The translations under genes were made by a program, and so were the position numbers. Below are positions 27,101-35,960 of a DNA stretch of 64,000 nucleotides, piece by piece. Origin of the DNA: an uncultured Ruminiclostridium sp. (GTDB taxonomy: Bacteria; Bacillota; Clostridia; Oscillospirales; Ruminococcaceae); the NCBI GenBank assembly GCA_947594425.1, contig CANQED010000006.1, positions 1 through 64,000 on the forward strand, written 5' to 3'. The notes beneath the pieces were generated by a model. That model searched no databases, was not told the DNA's origin, and worked only from the letters and a program-made list of their open reading frames with translations. Position 1 is the stretch's first letter, and the number at the start of each line of letters is the position of its first letter.

Positions 27101-30026
27101 AGGTAGGCTCCTTGTCAATAGTAGCCTCTTTCTGCCAATCATGACCGTTGGGGTTAATGTTTTCTTCTTCTATTTTACCGCAAACACGGCAGGTGCGTTT
27201 ACGCGCTCCGCTGTCATCACAATCGGGGGTAGATAAATCTTCCCATTTGTTCCAGCTGTGATCGTTAGGCTGCATTTCCACTTCTACAGTATCATAACGC
27301 TGTAAGCAAGTCCTGCACAGGGTATCTACTCTCTTTAGTCCCTTTTCCGTACAGGTCGGGTTTTTCAATACCTCGGAGATTTGATAATATTTAATGTGCT
27401 GACCGTAGATATTTACCTCGTCGGTTTTTGAGTTACCCGCCTTATCAGTAACAACTATTGTATATTTTTTAGATTCGCCCGAATTGTTAGTTATAGTGTA
27501 GCTCGACTGTAATATGTTAACATCGATACTTTCAGGCTTTATAACATTCGCAGCAACCGCCATAATCGACGGACCTTCCATTCCCGGATCGCCAAGAACC
27601 TTGCAATCGTACCAAGTTTCGCCGTTTACGGTTATAGTACTTATGTTAGTATCCTTTGCAGAGAATGTGACAGTTGTGCAGTAATTTCCGTCATCGGATA
27701 TGCCGGTGATCTCAGGAGCAGTTATATCAAACGATAACCCCGTTGTGCTTGCGTAAGCACTATTGCCTGCGCCATCGGTTGCTTTAACATAAATTACTAC
27801 ATTTTCATGCTTAGTCGGTGAAATGGTTATGCCATCCTTAGGATAATCTGTCCAGTCAAATTTACTAATTTTCTTAACAGCTTCTTCGGTAAGAGCTTTA
27901 GGGCTGAGATAATAGGATATATCCAAGCTCTGACCATCTATATTATCAGTAGCCGTAACAGTAAATTTCTTTTCTGTTTTATAAATCAGATCAAAGGAAG
28001 GATTATCGTAGAACGTATTCCATTCGTGTTTATTATCAGTTTGCTCATCAACAGTTATAGTTATATTAGGAGCAGTTATATCGCGGAATACAGCAGTAAA
28101 TGTTCTGTTGCCCGTGCTTTCTGCAGCTATAGTAACGTTTTTTGTAGCCTCAGCGTTGTATCCATCTTCCTGCTTAGATACCCAGCCTATGAACTCATGA
28201 TGCTCTTTATTAGCCGAGGTGGGAAGTGTGATCGCACCCGACTGAACAGTATAAGTTTTGGTATAATTTCCATTATCAGCTCTTTGCCAATCAGAATTAT
28301 CGGGAAGAGTACCGCCGTCCATTTCAAGTGTAATGGTGTAATTATGAGGCGCTTTCTCGCTGTAAAGAACGGTGTCTTTATTTACAGTTTCATTTTCAAA
28401 TTTCCACTCATTCTCTTCATTCTTATTGTCATTGTCCTTATACCATTTTTCACCCGAGGTATAGCCATTATCAACATAATCTATCTGAGGTGCGGAAATA
28501 TGTTCGTTAGTATTTACATATTGATAGCCGACTGTCTTATCACCAAGCATATATGTAACTTGGCATACCTGCTTGGTTTCTTTTTCATTATCTGACAAAA
28601 GTACAGGCGTATCATCTTTTTCGTTATCGCTAAGCTCCTGCCCCCAGATAATATTCTCTGTAGCCTTGACAGTTTTCACCTCAGCCTTACCGTTTTGCAG
28701 CTTCCATGCAGTCTCACCTGTTTTCAACTGCTCTTTGGTAAGTCCGTCTACCGAATAATTATCGGTATGACCCTGACCTACTCCGCTGCTCGTAAAGCCC
28801 TCTTTGCAGTAATAGCAGTTATAAACGCCGAAAGATTTATTATCCTTGGTTTCGTCGTTTTTGCCCTGTATGCCGACAATAGCGCCGTAGTTAGAGCCGG
28901 AGCATGTTACCTTAGCAAAGCAGCTGTCTATAAGTCCCGTATTGTATCCTGCGATACCTCCGACAGCAAATGAGCCATAGATAGTACCGTCTGCGATACA
29001 GTTTTCGATAGTGCCGTCATTAGAGGCGCACACAAGACCAATATTCATACCGGCAACGCTGACTTCACCGCACACCTCAACGTTCTTTATCGTACCACAA
29101 TTGTTACCAAAAAGACCGTATGTATAAGCGCGTCCGCTGCTGCTGATAGTGCCATCTATGTATAAGCCTTTAACGGTGTGACCCTGTCCGTCAAACACAC
29201 CCTTATATACAACGGCACTGCTGTTACTCGATAAAACAAGTCCGCTTCCGCTCCTGCCTATCGGATACCACATGGTGTCTTTGTTACCCTTAGAGCCTTC
29301 AAGGTCTATATCCGCAGTCAAAACCGCATGAGCACCGGGATTAGCAGCAACTTTCTCCTCCGGTGCGGGAGTAGTCTCCGAAGTAGTACCCGCTGTACCC
29401 GTCGTACCTTCGTCGGCGGCGGTGGTAGTTGAAGTTTCCTCTGTATCCGCCGTGCATTCTGTAGCGGAGGTGTCATCTGTAGAGGTAGCAGCCTCCAAAA
29501 CAGCCATATCCTCGGACGAAGTGTCACTTACGCTCTCGGATGTATCTTCTGTAGTTGCTGTGGTCTCTTCTGTAGTCGCCGCAGTAGTCGCCTCTGTAGT
29601 TGTTTCTGTCGCCGTAGTTGTTTCTGTCTCTGATGTAGTTTCGACCACAGTGGTAGATTCTGCGGGGGCTGTAGTAGTTTCCGGGGCAGAACTATCAGCG
29701 GGCGCTACCGAAGAACTGTCCGAGGCGGTTTCGCCATCTTTCAGTTTACTATCATCTACTTGACTATTTGTCAAGGTGCCGTTTACATATCCCGCAAACC
29801 ACCAAAGCTCATCAGCCTTAGAGATTTTAAAGGGATCATCAGAGGTACCCTTGCCCTCAGGTTGCGTAGGATTAGGCTTAGTGGCAGTACCGGCAGAATC
29901 CTGTACCTCCTGCGCAGCAGCCGCAGCTACAGGAAACAGCTCCTGTATCGGCGTAAAAAGTGCCGTAAACGCGGTCGCAAACGCTGTCAGACCCACGCCA
30001 ATTCTTTTTAACGTTGTCATAAGCAT
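24198..30026 (-). CDS. Giant secreted modular protein with CxxC and FN3 repeats
   Basis: A 1942-residue protein. A signal peptide (TTLKRIGVGLTAFATAFTAL, then VAAAAAQ) leads to a Thr/Ser/Glu-rich low-complexity stretch (about 89-229), a GLUG-like repeat region (about 275-375), a Listeria-Bacteroides-type repeat (EMDGGTLPDN...HEFIGW), Ig-like segments, 17 CxxC-bearing units (about 890-1570, many as PxC...GxxxxxCxxC) and four fibronectin type III domains (about 1570-1940). No LPXTG, S-layer or dockerin module is seen at the C-terminus, which ends in an FN3 strand. Probably an exported adhesin or matrix protein; the function is not known. The start is ATG 30026 or 30020 after AAGGAG. Confidence 0.85.
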   Translation of the reverse strand: MLMTTLKRIGVGLTAFATAFTALFTPIQELFPVAAAAAQEVQDSAGTATKPNPTQPEGKGTSDDPFKISKADELWWFAGYVNGTLTNSQVDDSKLKDGETASDSSSVAPADSSAPETTTAPAESTTVVETTSETETTTATETTTEATTAATTEETTATTEDTSESVSDTSSEDMAVLEAATSTDDTSATECTADTEETSTTTAADEGTTGTAGTTSETTPAPEEKVAANPGAHAVLTADIDLEGSKGNKDTMWYPIGRSGSGLVLSSNSSAVVYKGVFDGQGHTVKGLYIDGTISSSGRAYTYGLFGNNCGTIKNVEVCGEVSVAGMNIGLVCASNDGTIENCIADGTIYGSFAVGGIAGYNTGLIDSCFAKVTCSGSNYGAIVGIQGKNDETKDNKSFGVYNCYYCKEGFTSSGVGQGHTDNYSVDGLTKEQLKTGETAWKLQNGKAEVKTVKATENIIWGQELSDNEKDDTPVLLSDNEKETKQVCQVTYMLGDKTVGYQYVNTNEHISAPQIDYVDNGYTSGEKWYKDNDNKNEENEWKFENETVNKDTVLYSEKAPHNYTITLEMDGGTLPDNSDWQRADNGNYTKTYTVQSGAITLPTSANKEHHEFIGWVSKQEDGYNAEATKNVTIAAESTGNRTFTAVFRDITAPNITITVDEQTDNKHEWNTFYDNPSFDLIYKTEKKFTVTATDNIDGQSLDISYYLSPKALTEEAVKKISKFDWTDYPKDGITISPTKHENVVIYVKATDGAGNSAYASTTGLSFDITAPEITGISDDGNYCTTVTFSAKDTNISTITVNGETWYDCKVLGDPGMEGPSIMAVAANVIKPESIDVNILQSSYTITNNSGESKKYTIVVTDKAGNSKTDEVNIYGQHIKYYQISEVLKNPTCTEKGLKRVDTLCRTCLQRYDTVEVEMQPNDHSWNKWEDLSTPDCDDSGARKRTCRVCGKIEEENINPNGHDWQKEATIDKEPTCSSEGSKSIHCNNCDATKDSEKIPQLTHKPGKTQTVESIPATCTSDGNETIITYCDLCGEQIDLKNNPITSPGHQYGDWEELSSGSFQRQCKVCKHFDTKDGTDADHKWSSDYIIDQDATCTTDGSKSIRCTVCNKAKTSVTIPAKGHKAQAAVKENEVLATCTDGGSYEEVVYCKTCHDELTRTHCETIPNGHTWGEWTDLEMPDCDDEGTQQRTCDVCGATETRGLNASGHTWEDKPTVDVPATCTTEGSQSIHCTKCDATQESEVIPALGHSWGEWETLNAPDCDDTGTQQRKCTVCGVTETNGLEAAGHKWEDFYTIDVEPTCTTDGSKSYHCEICDIRGAAEVIPAHGHTWGDWQTIDSPDCDDNGTQQRSCNICGVTENKGLDPTGHKWQSDFTTDTEPTCSEEGSKSIHCENCSATKDSTTIPATGNHTYGDWKVLTEANCTETGLKEHECTVCGITETAPIPVNDDHKYGDWVTENDADCGNEGIIKRECERCGEVETAYIPATGKHTPKEAVQENVKPADCGHSGSYESVVYCEVCGTELSRDTVTIPATGKHNYKVEVVAPTYGASGYTLHTCTVCGYSYKDNETAKLTLDAVKGFALMGRAADAIRVGWTKNAKADGYELECLVDGKWKSIYKAAKNTVTEYRYSGLSGSTKYELRIRAYKTEGGKTYYSAYTTAHFTTNPTAVKNFKLTARTSKTLTFSWTKDASADGYIIEKKVGSTWQRVTKLVGNTKLGYIVSGLSAGTAYTIRIKPYHMDGKTALYGNTVSISARTDPSDVSGLKLKGRAADALRLAWAKNTSADGYIIEKKVGNTWKRVTKITKNTTLEYRITGLTAGTEYMFRVRSYKMSGKTALYSGYVYGTYATDPNAVSGLKLKNSAKDAVRLSWTKNTSADGYIIEMKSGSTWTRVAKVTKNSTIEFKKSGLKSKTSYTFRIKTYKMSGKTALYGATKTITVKTK

Positions 30027-30063
30027 TACTCTCCTTTCGGTCATTAAAGATCGATTCTCTCCG

Positions 30064-30108
30064 TTCTAAAGATACTGTAAAGGGGAATTAGAAAAAGTAT
30101 CTTTAGAA
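30064..30108 (-). promoter_or_regulatory. Perfect 13-bp inverted repeat at the 5' end of the surface-protein mRNA
   Basis: TTCTAAAGATACT (30064-30076) and its exact complement (30096-30108) flank 19 nt. Transcription from the promoter at 30111-30139 would start near 30104, so the RNA would begin with this stem. It could protect the mRNA 5' end or serve as an operator. Confidence 0.6.
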
Positions 30109-30110
30109 TA

Positions 30111-30139
30111 ATTATAATATAACTTTTTTCGTTTGTCAA
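30111..30139 (-). promoter_or_regulatory. Consensus promoter of the surface-protein gene
   Basis: Minus strand TTGACA (30134-30139), 17-bp spacer, TATAAT (30111-30116). The remaining gap to 30333 is A+T-rich and holds no recognisable gene. Confidence 0.88.
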
Positions 30140-30333
30140 CCTAAATAATTCTTTTACAACATATGCATTATGGTACTTTTTTCCAAAGTGTAACTTAATT
30201 TTATTCGTACAAATATATTCGCTTTTTTCACTTCTATATTTGTAATTTAAAGGGAAAATTACATATTAAGTCAGGTAAAATAAGGCAGATATGTAATAAT
30301 TAACCACAATTTTTTTAAAAATATATTAGAAAA

Positions 30334-30362
30334 ATGCCCCGAGTGATAAACTTTCGGGGCAT
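30334..30362 (-). terminator. Terminator of mrp
   Basis: ATGCCCCGA (30334-30342) pairs with TCGGGGCAT (30354-30362); the minus strand continues TTTTTC. It lies ten bases after the mrp stop. Confidence 0.8.
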
Positions 30363-30371
30363 ATAACTATT

Positions 30372-31193
30372 TTACAGCATTTTTTCGATAATTTCCGACA
30401 TTTCATCAAGAGAATTGTTATCATACAGCTCGATAAGACCCTTATCGCAGGCTGCCGCGAGCTTTACGTCCATGGGTATCTCGGCGATATTTTTTATCCC
30501 GTACTTATCGGCGGTCTCTTTGATGTGGCTGTCGCCGAAAATGCGGTGCTTTGTCCCGCAGTCGGGGCAGGTAAAATAAGACATATTCTCTACAATGCCG
30601 AGTACGGGGATATTCATCATCTCCGCCATTTTGACCGCCTTGCCGACTATCATCGATACCAGCTCCTGCGGCGAGGTGACAACTATTATCGCGTCGACAG
30701 GCAGCGACTGAAATACCGTCAGCGGCACATCTCCCGTCCCCGGAGGCATATCCACGAACATAAAATCAACGTCGTCCCATATAACGTCGGTCCAAAACTG
30801 CTTTACCGCCGATGCGATAACGGGACCGCGCCACACGACGGGGTCGGTGTCCGAGGGCAGCAGCAGATTTATCGACATCAGCTCTATGCCCGTTTTCGAT
30901 TTTACGGGAATTATACCCGTGTTATCACCCATAGCCTTTTGCTTTACCCCGAAAGCCTTAGGTATAGACGGCCCCGTGATATCCGCGTCAAGTACGGCGG
31001 TGCGATAGCCCTTGCGCTGCATATTAACCGCAAGCATAGAGGTGACAAGCGTCTTGCCTACCCCGCCCTTACCGCTTACTACGCCGATGACCTTTTTTAT
31101 ATCGGACAGTTCGTTGGGCTTTTCGATAAAGCTCTGTTCTCTGTCAGAGCAGTTCTGATTGCAGCTGCCGCAGTCGTGAGTACATTCGCTCAT
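30372..31193 (-). CDS. Mrp/NBP35-type ATP-binding Fe-S carrier
   Basis: A 273-residue P-loop ATPase. The N-terminus has a Cys-rich segment (CTHDCGSCNQNC), then the deviant Walker A GKGGVGKT, switch DMPPGTGDV, and the C-terminal CPDC motif (YFTCPDCGTKH) that holds a bridging [4Fe-4S] cluster in the dimer. These proteins carry or insert Fe-S clusters. ATG 31193 is chosen because AAGGGAGAG precedes it and family members begin here; the long upstream in-frame extension crosses the promoter. It is monocistronic. Confidence 0.92.
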   Translation of the reverse strand: MSECTHDCGSCNQNCSDREQSFIEKPNELSDIKKVIGVVSGKGGVGKTLVTSMLAVNMQRKGYRTAVLDADITGPSIPKAFGVKQKAMGDNTGIIPVKSKTGIELMSINLLLPSDTDPVVWRGPVIASAVKQFWTDVIWDDVDFMFVDMPPGTGDVPLTVFQSLPVDAIIVVTSPQELVSMIVGKAVKMAEMMNIPVLGIVENMSYFTCPDCGTKHRIFGDSHIKETADKYGIKNIAEIPMDVKLAAACDKGLIELYDNNSLDEMSEIIEKML

Positions 31194-31227
31194 ATTTATC
31201 TCTCCCTTAAAAAATTGTTTAATAGTA

Positions 31228-31256
31228 AGTATACCACTTATTTTTAAAAAATGCAA
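31228..31256 (-). promoter_or_regulatory. Promoter of mrp
   Basis: Minus strand TTGCAT (31251-31256), 17-bp spacer, TATACT (31228-31233). It diverges from the promoter at 31275-31303. Confidence 0.75.
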
Positions 31257-31274
31257 CCTATAAGTTATAGTATC

Positions 31275-31303
31275 TTGTTTTTTTATAAAAAATGTGGTAA
31301 AAT
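31275..31303 (+). promoter_or_regulatory. Promoter of the hydrolase-nadE unit
   Basis: TTGTTT (31275-31280), 17-bp spacer, TAAAAT (31298-31303), followed by GGAGG before the ATG at 31333. Confidence 0.7.
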
Positions 31304-31332
31304 AGAATTCAGAAATATTCGGAGGTGTAAGG

Positions 31333-32295
31333 ATGGCGTATACAAAGTACACAGGAAGCTTTAATTCATCTAACGGCACAGACAGGTGCGCGTATTATAT
31401 TTGCGTCCCTAAGACCGAGCCGTATGCCGGGATAATACAAATTTCCCACGGTATGCGAGAGCATTTAGGCCGCTATGTAGAATTTGCCAAATTTTTCACC
31501 GACAGAGGCTATATAGTCTGCGGAAATGACCACCTCGGCCACGGCAATACCGCTAAATCACCCAACGACTACGGATATTTTGCACCAAAGGACGGCTGGA
31601 GCTATCTTGTAAACGACCTGCACCGAATGACGCTGATAGTAAAGAATAAATACCCTAACCTGCCGCTGATAATATTCGCGCACAGCATGGGCAGCTTTGT
31701 CGCAAGGCTGTACGCGGTGCGGTTCCCTAACGCCGCTAACGCCGCGGCATACTACGGCACGGGCGACGATAAGGCGCTGGCCGAGATAGGAGTGCGCGCG
31801 GCGCGCTCGGCCGCCGCGATAAACGGAGAACGCGCGCGCAGCGAGAAGCTGAATTCTCTTATCTTCGGCGCGTACAATTCGCGGATAGAAGCACCCCGTA
31901 CAAATTTTGACTGGCTGACGCGCGACGAGGCTAAGGTAGACGCTTTTTTGGCGGACGAAAAATGCGACTTTAACTTCACCTGCTCGGGATTTGTTGACCT
32001 TACAATTCTGCTTAACCGCACTTCCTCCAAAAAGTGGGCGCAGCAAATGCCGACGGATATGCCTATCCTGCTCGGCGCGGGGACTGCCGACCCCGTCGGG
32101 GATTACGGCAAGGGCGTGCTAAAGGTATTTGAAAAGCTGATAGACAACGGCTGCCACGTAGATATAAAGCTGTACCACGACGCGCGCCACGAGCTTATCA
32201 GCGAGACGATACGCGACGAGGTGTACTGGGATCTTGCGGTATGGCTCGAATATGCGATAAGAAAAAGCGAGCAGCTTAGAAAGGGCAACGTATGA
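31333..32295 (+). CDS. Alpha/beta hydrolase (lysophospholipase/monoacylglycerol lipase-like)
   Basis: A 320-residue alpha/beta hydrolase of the serine aminopeptidase S33 type. The oxyanion region is QISHGMREHLGRY, the nucleophile elbow is AHSMGSFVARL, and a late DARHE segment supplies the catalytic His. The natural substrate is unknown; acylglycerols or lysophospholipids are likely. There is no signal peptide. The 3' end overlaps nadE by four bases (ATGA), so the two are translated together. Confidence 0.88.
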   Translation: MAYTKYTGSFNSSNGTDRCAYYICVPKTEPYAGIIQISHGMREHLGRYVEFAKFFTDRGYIVCGNDHLGHGNTAKSPNDYGYFAPKDGWSYLVNDLHRMTLIVKNKYPNLPLIIFAHSMGSFVARLYAVRFPNAANAAAYYGTGDDKALAEIGVRAARSAAAINGERARSEKLNSLIFGAYNSRIEAPRTNFDWLTRDEAKVDAFLADEKCDFNFTCSGFVDLTILLNRTSSKKWAQQMPTDMPILLGAGTADPVGDYGKGVLKVFEKLIDNGCHVDIKLYHDARHELISETIRDEVYWDLAVWLEYAIRKSEQLRKGNV

Positions 32296-34190
32296 CAGAC
32301 GGATATATTAAGGCTGCCGCCGCCACGGTAAAAATTAAAGTCGCCGACGTAGACTATAACCTCTCCGCGATAATAGATAAGGCAAAGCAGCTCGCACAAA
32401 GCGGCGTAAAGCTCGCGGTATTTCCCGAGCTAAGCATTACAGGCTATACCTGTCAGGATCTGTTCTTTCAGCCGCTGCTGCTCGACAATGCCGAGAAAGC
32501 TATGTACGCCGCCGCAAAGGCATTAAGCGACACCGAGATGATAACCGTTATCGGACTGCCGCTCGTATTAGGCTCTAAGCTCTATAACTGCGCAGCGGTG
32601 CTGTATAAAGGACAGATACTCGGCATAGTGCCTAAGCAGCACCTGCCTAATTATAACGAATTTTACGAGAAAAGGCATTTCGCCGCGTGGGAAGAAAGCG
32701 ACGGGGCGTGCAGGTATAACGGCATACCCTTTGGCAGCGGGCTTATTTTTGCCTGCGAAGAAATAAAGGGCTTTACCTTTGCCGTGGAAATATGCGAGGA
32801 CCTTTGGGCTCCCTGCCCTCCCTCGGGAGAGCTTGCGCAAATGGGCGCAAATATAATACTCAACCCCTCGGCGGGCAACGAAATGACAGGCAAAGCCGAA
32901 TACCGCCGCGAGCTTATCAAAAATCAGTCGGCGCGGCTTATCGCGGGATATGTCTATGCCTCGGCGGGCGAGGGCGAGAGCACGCAGGATCTCGTTTTTG
33001 CCGCACATAATATGATATGCGAAAACGGGGTCATCTTATCGCAGTCGCCGCTTTTCTCGGGCGATACCGCGATAAGCGAGATAGACGTGCAGTCGTTAGC
33101 ATTCGAGCGCAGGAAAAACACTACCTTTACCGCAAAGAGGCCTTATGAGCTTGTCACATTCTCTATGCCGATAAGCGACACGGTACTTACACGTAATATC
33201 TCCGCTATGCCCTTTGTTCCGACCGACGACGGCGAAAAGGCGCAGCGCTGCGGACTTATACTCCAAATGCAGGCTCAGGGGCTCAAAAAGCGGCTCGAGC
33301 ACACAAACTCAAAGACCGCCGTTATAGGCGTATCGGGCGGGCTCGATTCTACCCTCGCGCTGATAGTCTGCGCTAAGGCTATGCAGTCGCTCGGGCGCTC
33401 GGCAAAGGACATTTTGGCGGTAACAATGCCCTGTTTCGGCACGACAAAGCGCACCAAAAGCAACGCCGAAAAAATATGCGACGCTCTCGGCACAAGCTTT
33501 AGGGAGATAGATATCACCGACAGCGTAAAACAGCATTTTAAGGATATAGACCACGATATAAACGACCTCAGCGTGGTGTACGAAAACGCTCAGGCGCGCG
33601 AGCGCACGCAGGTACTTATGGACATAGCTAACCAAAGCGGCGGGATTGTGATAGGCACGGGCGACCTGTCCGAGCTTGCGCTCGGCTGGGCGACCTACAA
33701 CGGCGACCATATGTCTATGTACGGAGTAAACTGCTCCGTGCCGAAAACGCTAATTCGCCACCTAGTCAGATTTTACGCCGACGAAACGCAAAACGAGCAG
33801 CTTAAAGCCGCGCTGTACGACGTACTCGACACTCCCGTAAGCCCCGAGCTTCTCCCCGCGAAAAACGGCGAAATATCTCAGCGCACCGAGGAGCTTGTCG
33901 GCCCGTACGAGCTGCACGACTTTTTCCTCTACAGTGCGATAAGGCGCGGCTACCCGCCTAAAAAGGTATACAGGCTCGCGCGATATGCTTTCGGCAGCGA
34001 ATACTCCCCCGAGGAGATAAAAAAGTGGCTGTGCGTATTCTATCGCCGCTTCTTCTCCCAGCAGTTCAAGCGCTCCTGCCTGCCCGACGGTCCTAAGGTC
34101 GGATCTGTTACCCTCTCCCCTCGCGGCGACTGGCGTATGCCGAGCGACGCGGTAAGCAAGCTGTGGCTCTCTCAGGCGGAAGATCTTTAA
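32292..34190 (+). CDS. nadE: Glutamine-dependent NAD+ synthetase
   Basis: A 632-residue two-domain enzyme making NAD from nicotinic acid adenine dinucleotide. The N-terminal nitrilase-like glutaminase has the Glu-Lys-Cys triad in FPELSITGY, VPKQHLPNY and EICEDLW. The C-terminal synthetase has the PP-loop GVSGGLDSTLAL and GTGDLSELALGW. Length is typical of the long glutamine-using form. It is coupled to the upstream hydrolase and followed by a strong terminator. Confidence 0.95.
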   Translation: MTDGYIKAAAATVKIKVADVDYNLSAIIDKAKQLAQSGVKLAVFPELSITGYTCQDLFFQPLLLDNAEKAMYAAAKALSDTEMITVIGLPLVLGSKLYNCAAVLYKGQILGIVPKQHLPNYNEFYEKRHFAAWEESDGACRYNGIPFGSGLIFACEEIKGFTFAVEICEDLWAPCPPSGELAQMGANIILNPSAGNEMTGKAEYRRELIKNQSARLIAGYVYASAGEGESTQDLVFAAHNMICENGVILSQSPLFSGDTAISEIDVQSLAFERRKNTTFTAKRPYELVTFSMPISDTVLTRNISAMPFVPTDDGEKAQRCGLILQMQAQGLKKRLEHTNSKTAVIGVSGGLDSTLALIVCAKAMQSLGRSAKDILAVTMPCFGTTKRTKSNAEKICDALGTSFREIDITDSVKQHFKDIDHDINDLSVVYENAQARERTQVLMDIANQSGGIVIGTGDLSELALGWATYNGDHMSMYGVNCSVPKTLIRHLVRFYADETQNEQLKAALYDVLDTPVSPELLPAKNGEISQRTEELVGPYELHDFFLYSAIRRGYPPKKVYRLARYAFGSEYSPEEIKKWLCVFYRRFFSQQFKRSCLPDGPKVGSVTLSPRGDWRMPSDAVSKLWLSQAEDL

Positions 34191-34208
34191 ATAAGTTTAC
34201 TAACACAA

Positions 34209-34243
34209 ATACCCGACTGCCGATTTTAAAAGCAGTCGGGTAT
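34209..34243 (+). terminator. Terminator between nadE and the ClpX-like gene
   Basis: A perfect 12-bp stem (34209-34220 with 34232-34243) followed by ATTTTT. It lies between convergent genes and may serve both. Confidence 0.82.
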
Positions 34244-34256
34244 ATTTTTCAGCTTA

Positions 34257-35879
34257 TCACGCTATGTCGAGGTGCTCGGTCGGCTTTTCGCGGTGAGGTT
34301 TGCCGCTCTTATGGACTATTTTTGCCGTATCGGACGTGCTGATAAGCACCGTGTCCGTCTCAGCGTCAAAGCCGCCGTCAAAGAAGGCCTCTGCTACTGT
34401 GTTGTGTACAAGCTCCTTTATTATATTGACGGGTCGTCTTACGCCGAGCTCGCCGAACGATACCGCGAGGAGCTCCTCGGCCGCCTTGTCGGTGATGCTT
34501 ACCTCAAAGCCAAAGGACGCGGACAGCTGCTTTGTCTTACACTTTATTAAACCAAGCATATCCTCGTCGGACATACGGTGAAAATTTATCACCTGCGTAA
34601 GTCTGCCCGCCATTTCGTCCGACATACCGTACTGTATAATATCGTCTATGGTAATATTGCCGTAAAAGGTGTCGGTCGGCTGCTCAGTCGGTTCTTCTTC
34701 TATGGCAAAGCCTAAAGCACTGTGCTTTTGTAAGCTTGACTGCCTCTTGTGTCTTAAGTCCTGAAACGCCCCCATAAGCACGAACATCGTCTTAGACGTA
34801 TCAAATAAATATTCGTTTTCGTCGTAATCTACTTTTAGCTCTATCCCCTCGATAAAGGTAAGCAGGTTTGACTGCACCGCGGCGTTTACATTTACGCCGC
34901 CCGCATAGCTCGGCACGAGCTTTTTATCGGTCTCGTCAAAAAAGCATATGCCGTACCCCTCATAGCTTTTTCCCTCGCTTATTATGCGCTTAGGGATAGC
35001 CGAGGTATTTTCCCCGCGAAAGCCCTCTTCGGTTATCCTGCTGAGGTCTATCTGTACTACGGGTATCGGTATCTTATAATCGTATATTATATCCCTTATC
35101 ACGCGGTAAAACTCGGTCTTTCCCGAGCCGCTCGGCGCGGTCAAAAGCCAGTTATCGGCAGCAAACGGCTTGTTAGACGCTATGCACTTAAGATAATTGT
35201 ATACAAGATATACCGCCTTTTTAAGCTCAGTATCCTGCCCCTTTATCCTATCCTGACAAAGCTCGAGCATTATCTCGGGGGTCAGCGCGGAGAGTATGAC
35301 CTCGGCGGCAAAGTTGCACTTATCCTCCGTAAACGCCATACCGCTTATAACCGACAGGTCGTAGATATTTCCCTGATTTAGGATCTCAAAATCAAGCTCG
35401 TAGGCATTAGTCAGCCCCAAAAAGACTCTCTCCTCGCTGTCAAAAACCGCCAGCGGCTTGCGGCAGCCGATAACACGTACAAAGCGGGTCACCTCGGGTG
35501 CGCAGGCCTCGCCGAACATCTCAGACAGATCGGTCGTTGTTATGCGTGCCTTGGGCTCGAACAGCATAAGTACCTTGCCCTCGTGTATTTCCAGCGCGCC
35601 GCAGCAGTCAAGATCGACATAGCCTGTCAATACGGTCTTGCCCTCAAAGCTTACAAGACCGTACTTGCCGTCGTCGAGACTCATAAACGCCTCGCGTGTA
35701 AACAATAACGCACCGTTTCCCGCTACGCTGATATAGGCGGTCTTTCTCTTAGCGGGGCTTATATGCTTTGCGCAGTCGCAGCAGCGGTACTTTCTGCCGC
35801 TGTAGTAAAATATCTCCCCGCTGCGTATTTGTCTGCCGCACACATCGCAATCCTTAGCCTTGATAGTTAAAGCGTTCAT
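34257..35879 (-). CDS. ClpX-like AAA+ ATPase with a long insert
   Basis: A 540-residue protein. Residues 11-36 hold Cys4 with spacing C-x2-C-x18-C-x2-C, the same as the ClpX zinc-binding domain. About 160 residues with no family I recognise follow. Then comes a ClpX-like AAA+ module: IKGQDTELKKAVYLVYNYL, Walker A PSGSGKT (249-255), pore-loop-like GFRG (286-289; GYVG in ClpX), Walker B CFFDETDK, an LGF tripeptide (389-391) where ClpX has the ClpP-docking IGF loop, MAGRL and a sensor-2 GVRR. It may unfold specific proteins, perhaps for ClpP. ATG 35879 follows AAAGGACAGG. It lies downstream of an HTH gene in a hydE operon. Confidence 0.75.
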   Translation of the reverse strand: MNALTIKAKDCDVCGRQIRSGEIFYYSGRKYRCCDCAKHISPAKRKTAYISVAGNGALLFTREAFMSLDDGKYGLVSFEGKTVLTGYVDLDCCGALEIHEGKVLMLFEPKARITTTDLSEMFGEACAPEVTRFVRVIGCRKPLAVFDSEERVFLGLTNAYELDFEILNQGNIYDLSVISGMAFTEDKCNFAAEVILSALTPEIMLELCQDRIKGQDTELKKAVYLVYNYLKCIASNKPFAADNWLLTAPSGSGKTEFYRVIRDIIYDYKIPIPVVQIDLSRITEEGFRGENTSAIPKRIISEGKSYEGYGICFFDETDKKLVPSYAGGVNVNAAVQSNLLTFIEGIELKVDYDENEYLFDTSKTMFVLMGAFQDLRHKRQSSLQKHSALGFAIEEEPTEQPTDTFYGNITIDDIIQYGMSDEMAGRLTQVINFHRMSDEDMLGLIKCKTKQLSASFGFEVSITDKAAEELLAVSFGELGVRRPVNIIKELVHNTVAEAFFDGGFDAETDTVLISTSDTAKIVHKSGKPHREKPTEHLDIA

Positions 35880-35960
35880 ATCCTGTCCTTTCGCCGTATC
35901 TCTTATCCTTACATCTAAGAGTTTATCATAAAGGAAAGGATAATTCAACCGCGTTTTCCG

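Noticed and set aside
29422-29763. Val/Ser-rich 113-codon plus-strand frame
   Set aside because: It is the reverse of the Thr/Ser/Glu-rich coding stretch of the surface protein; low complexity alone keeps it open.
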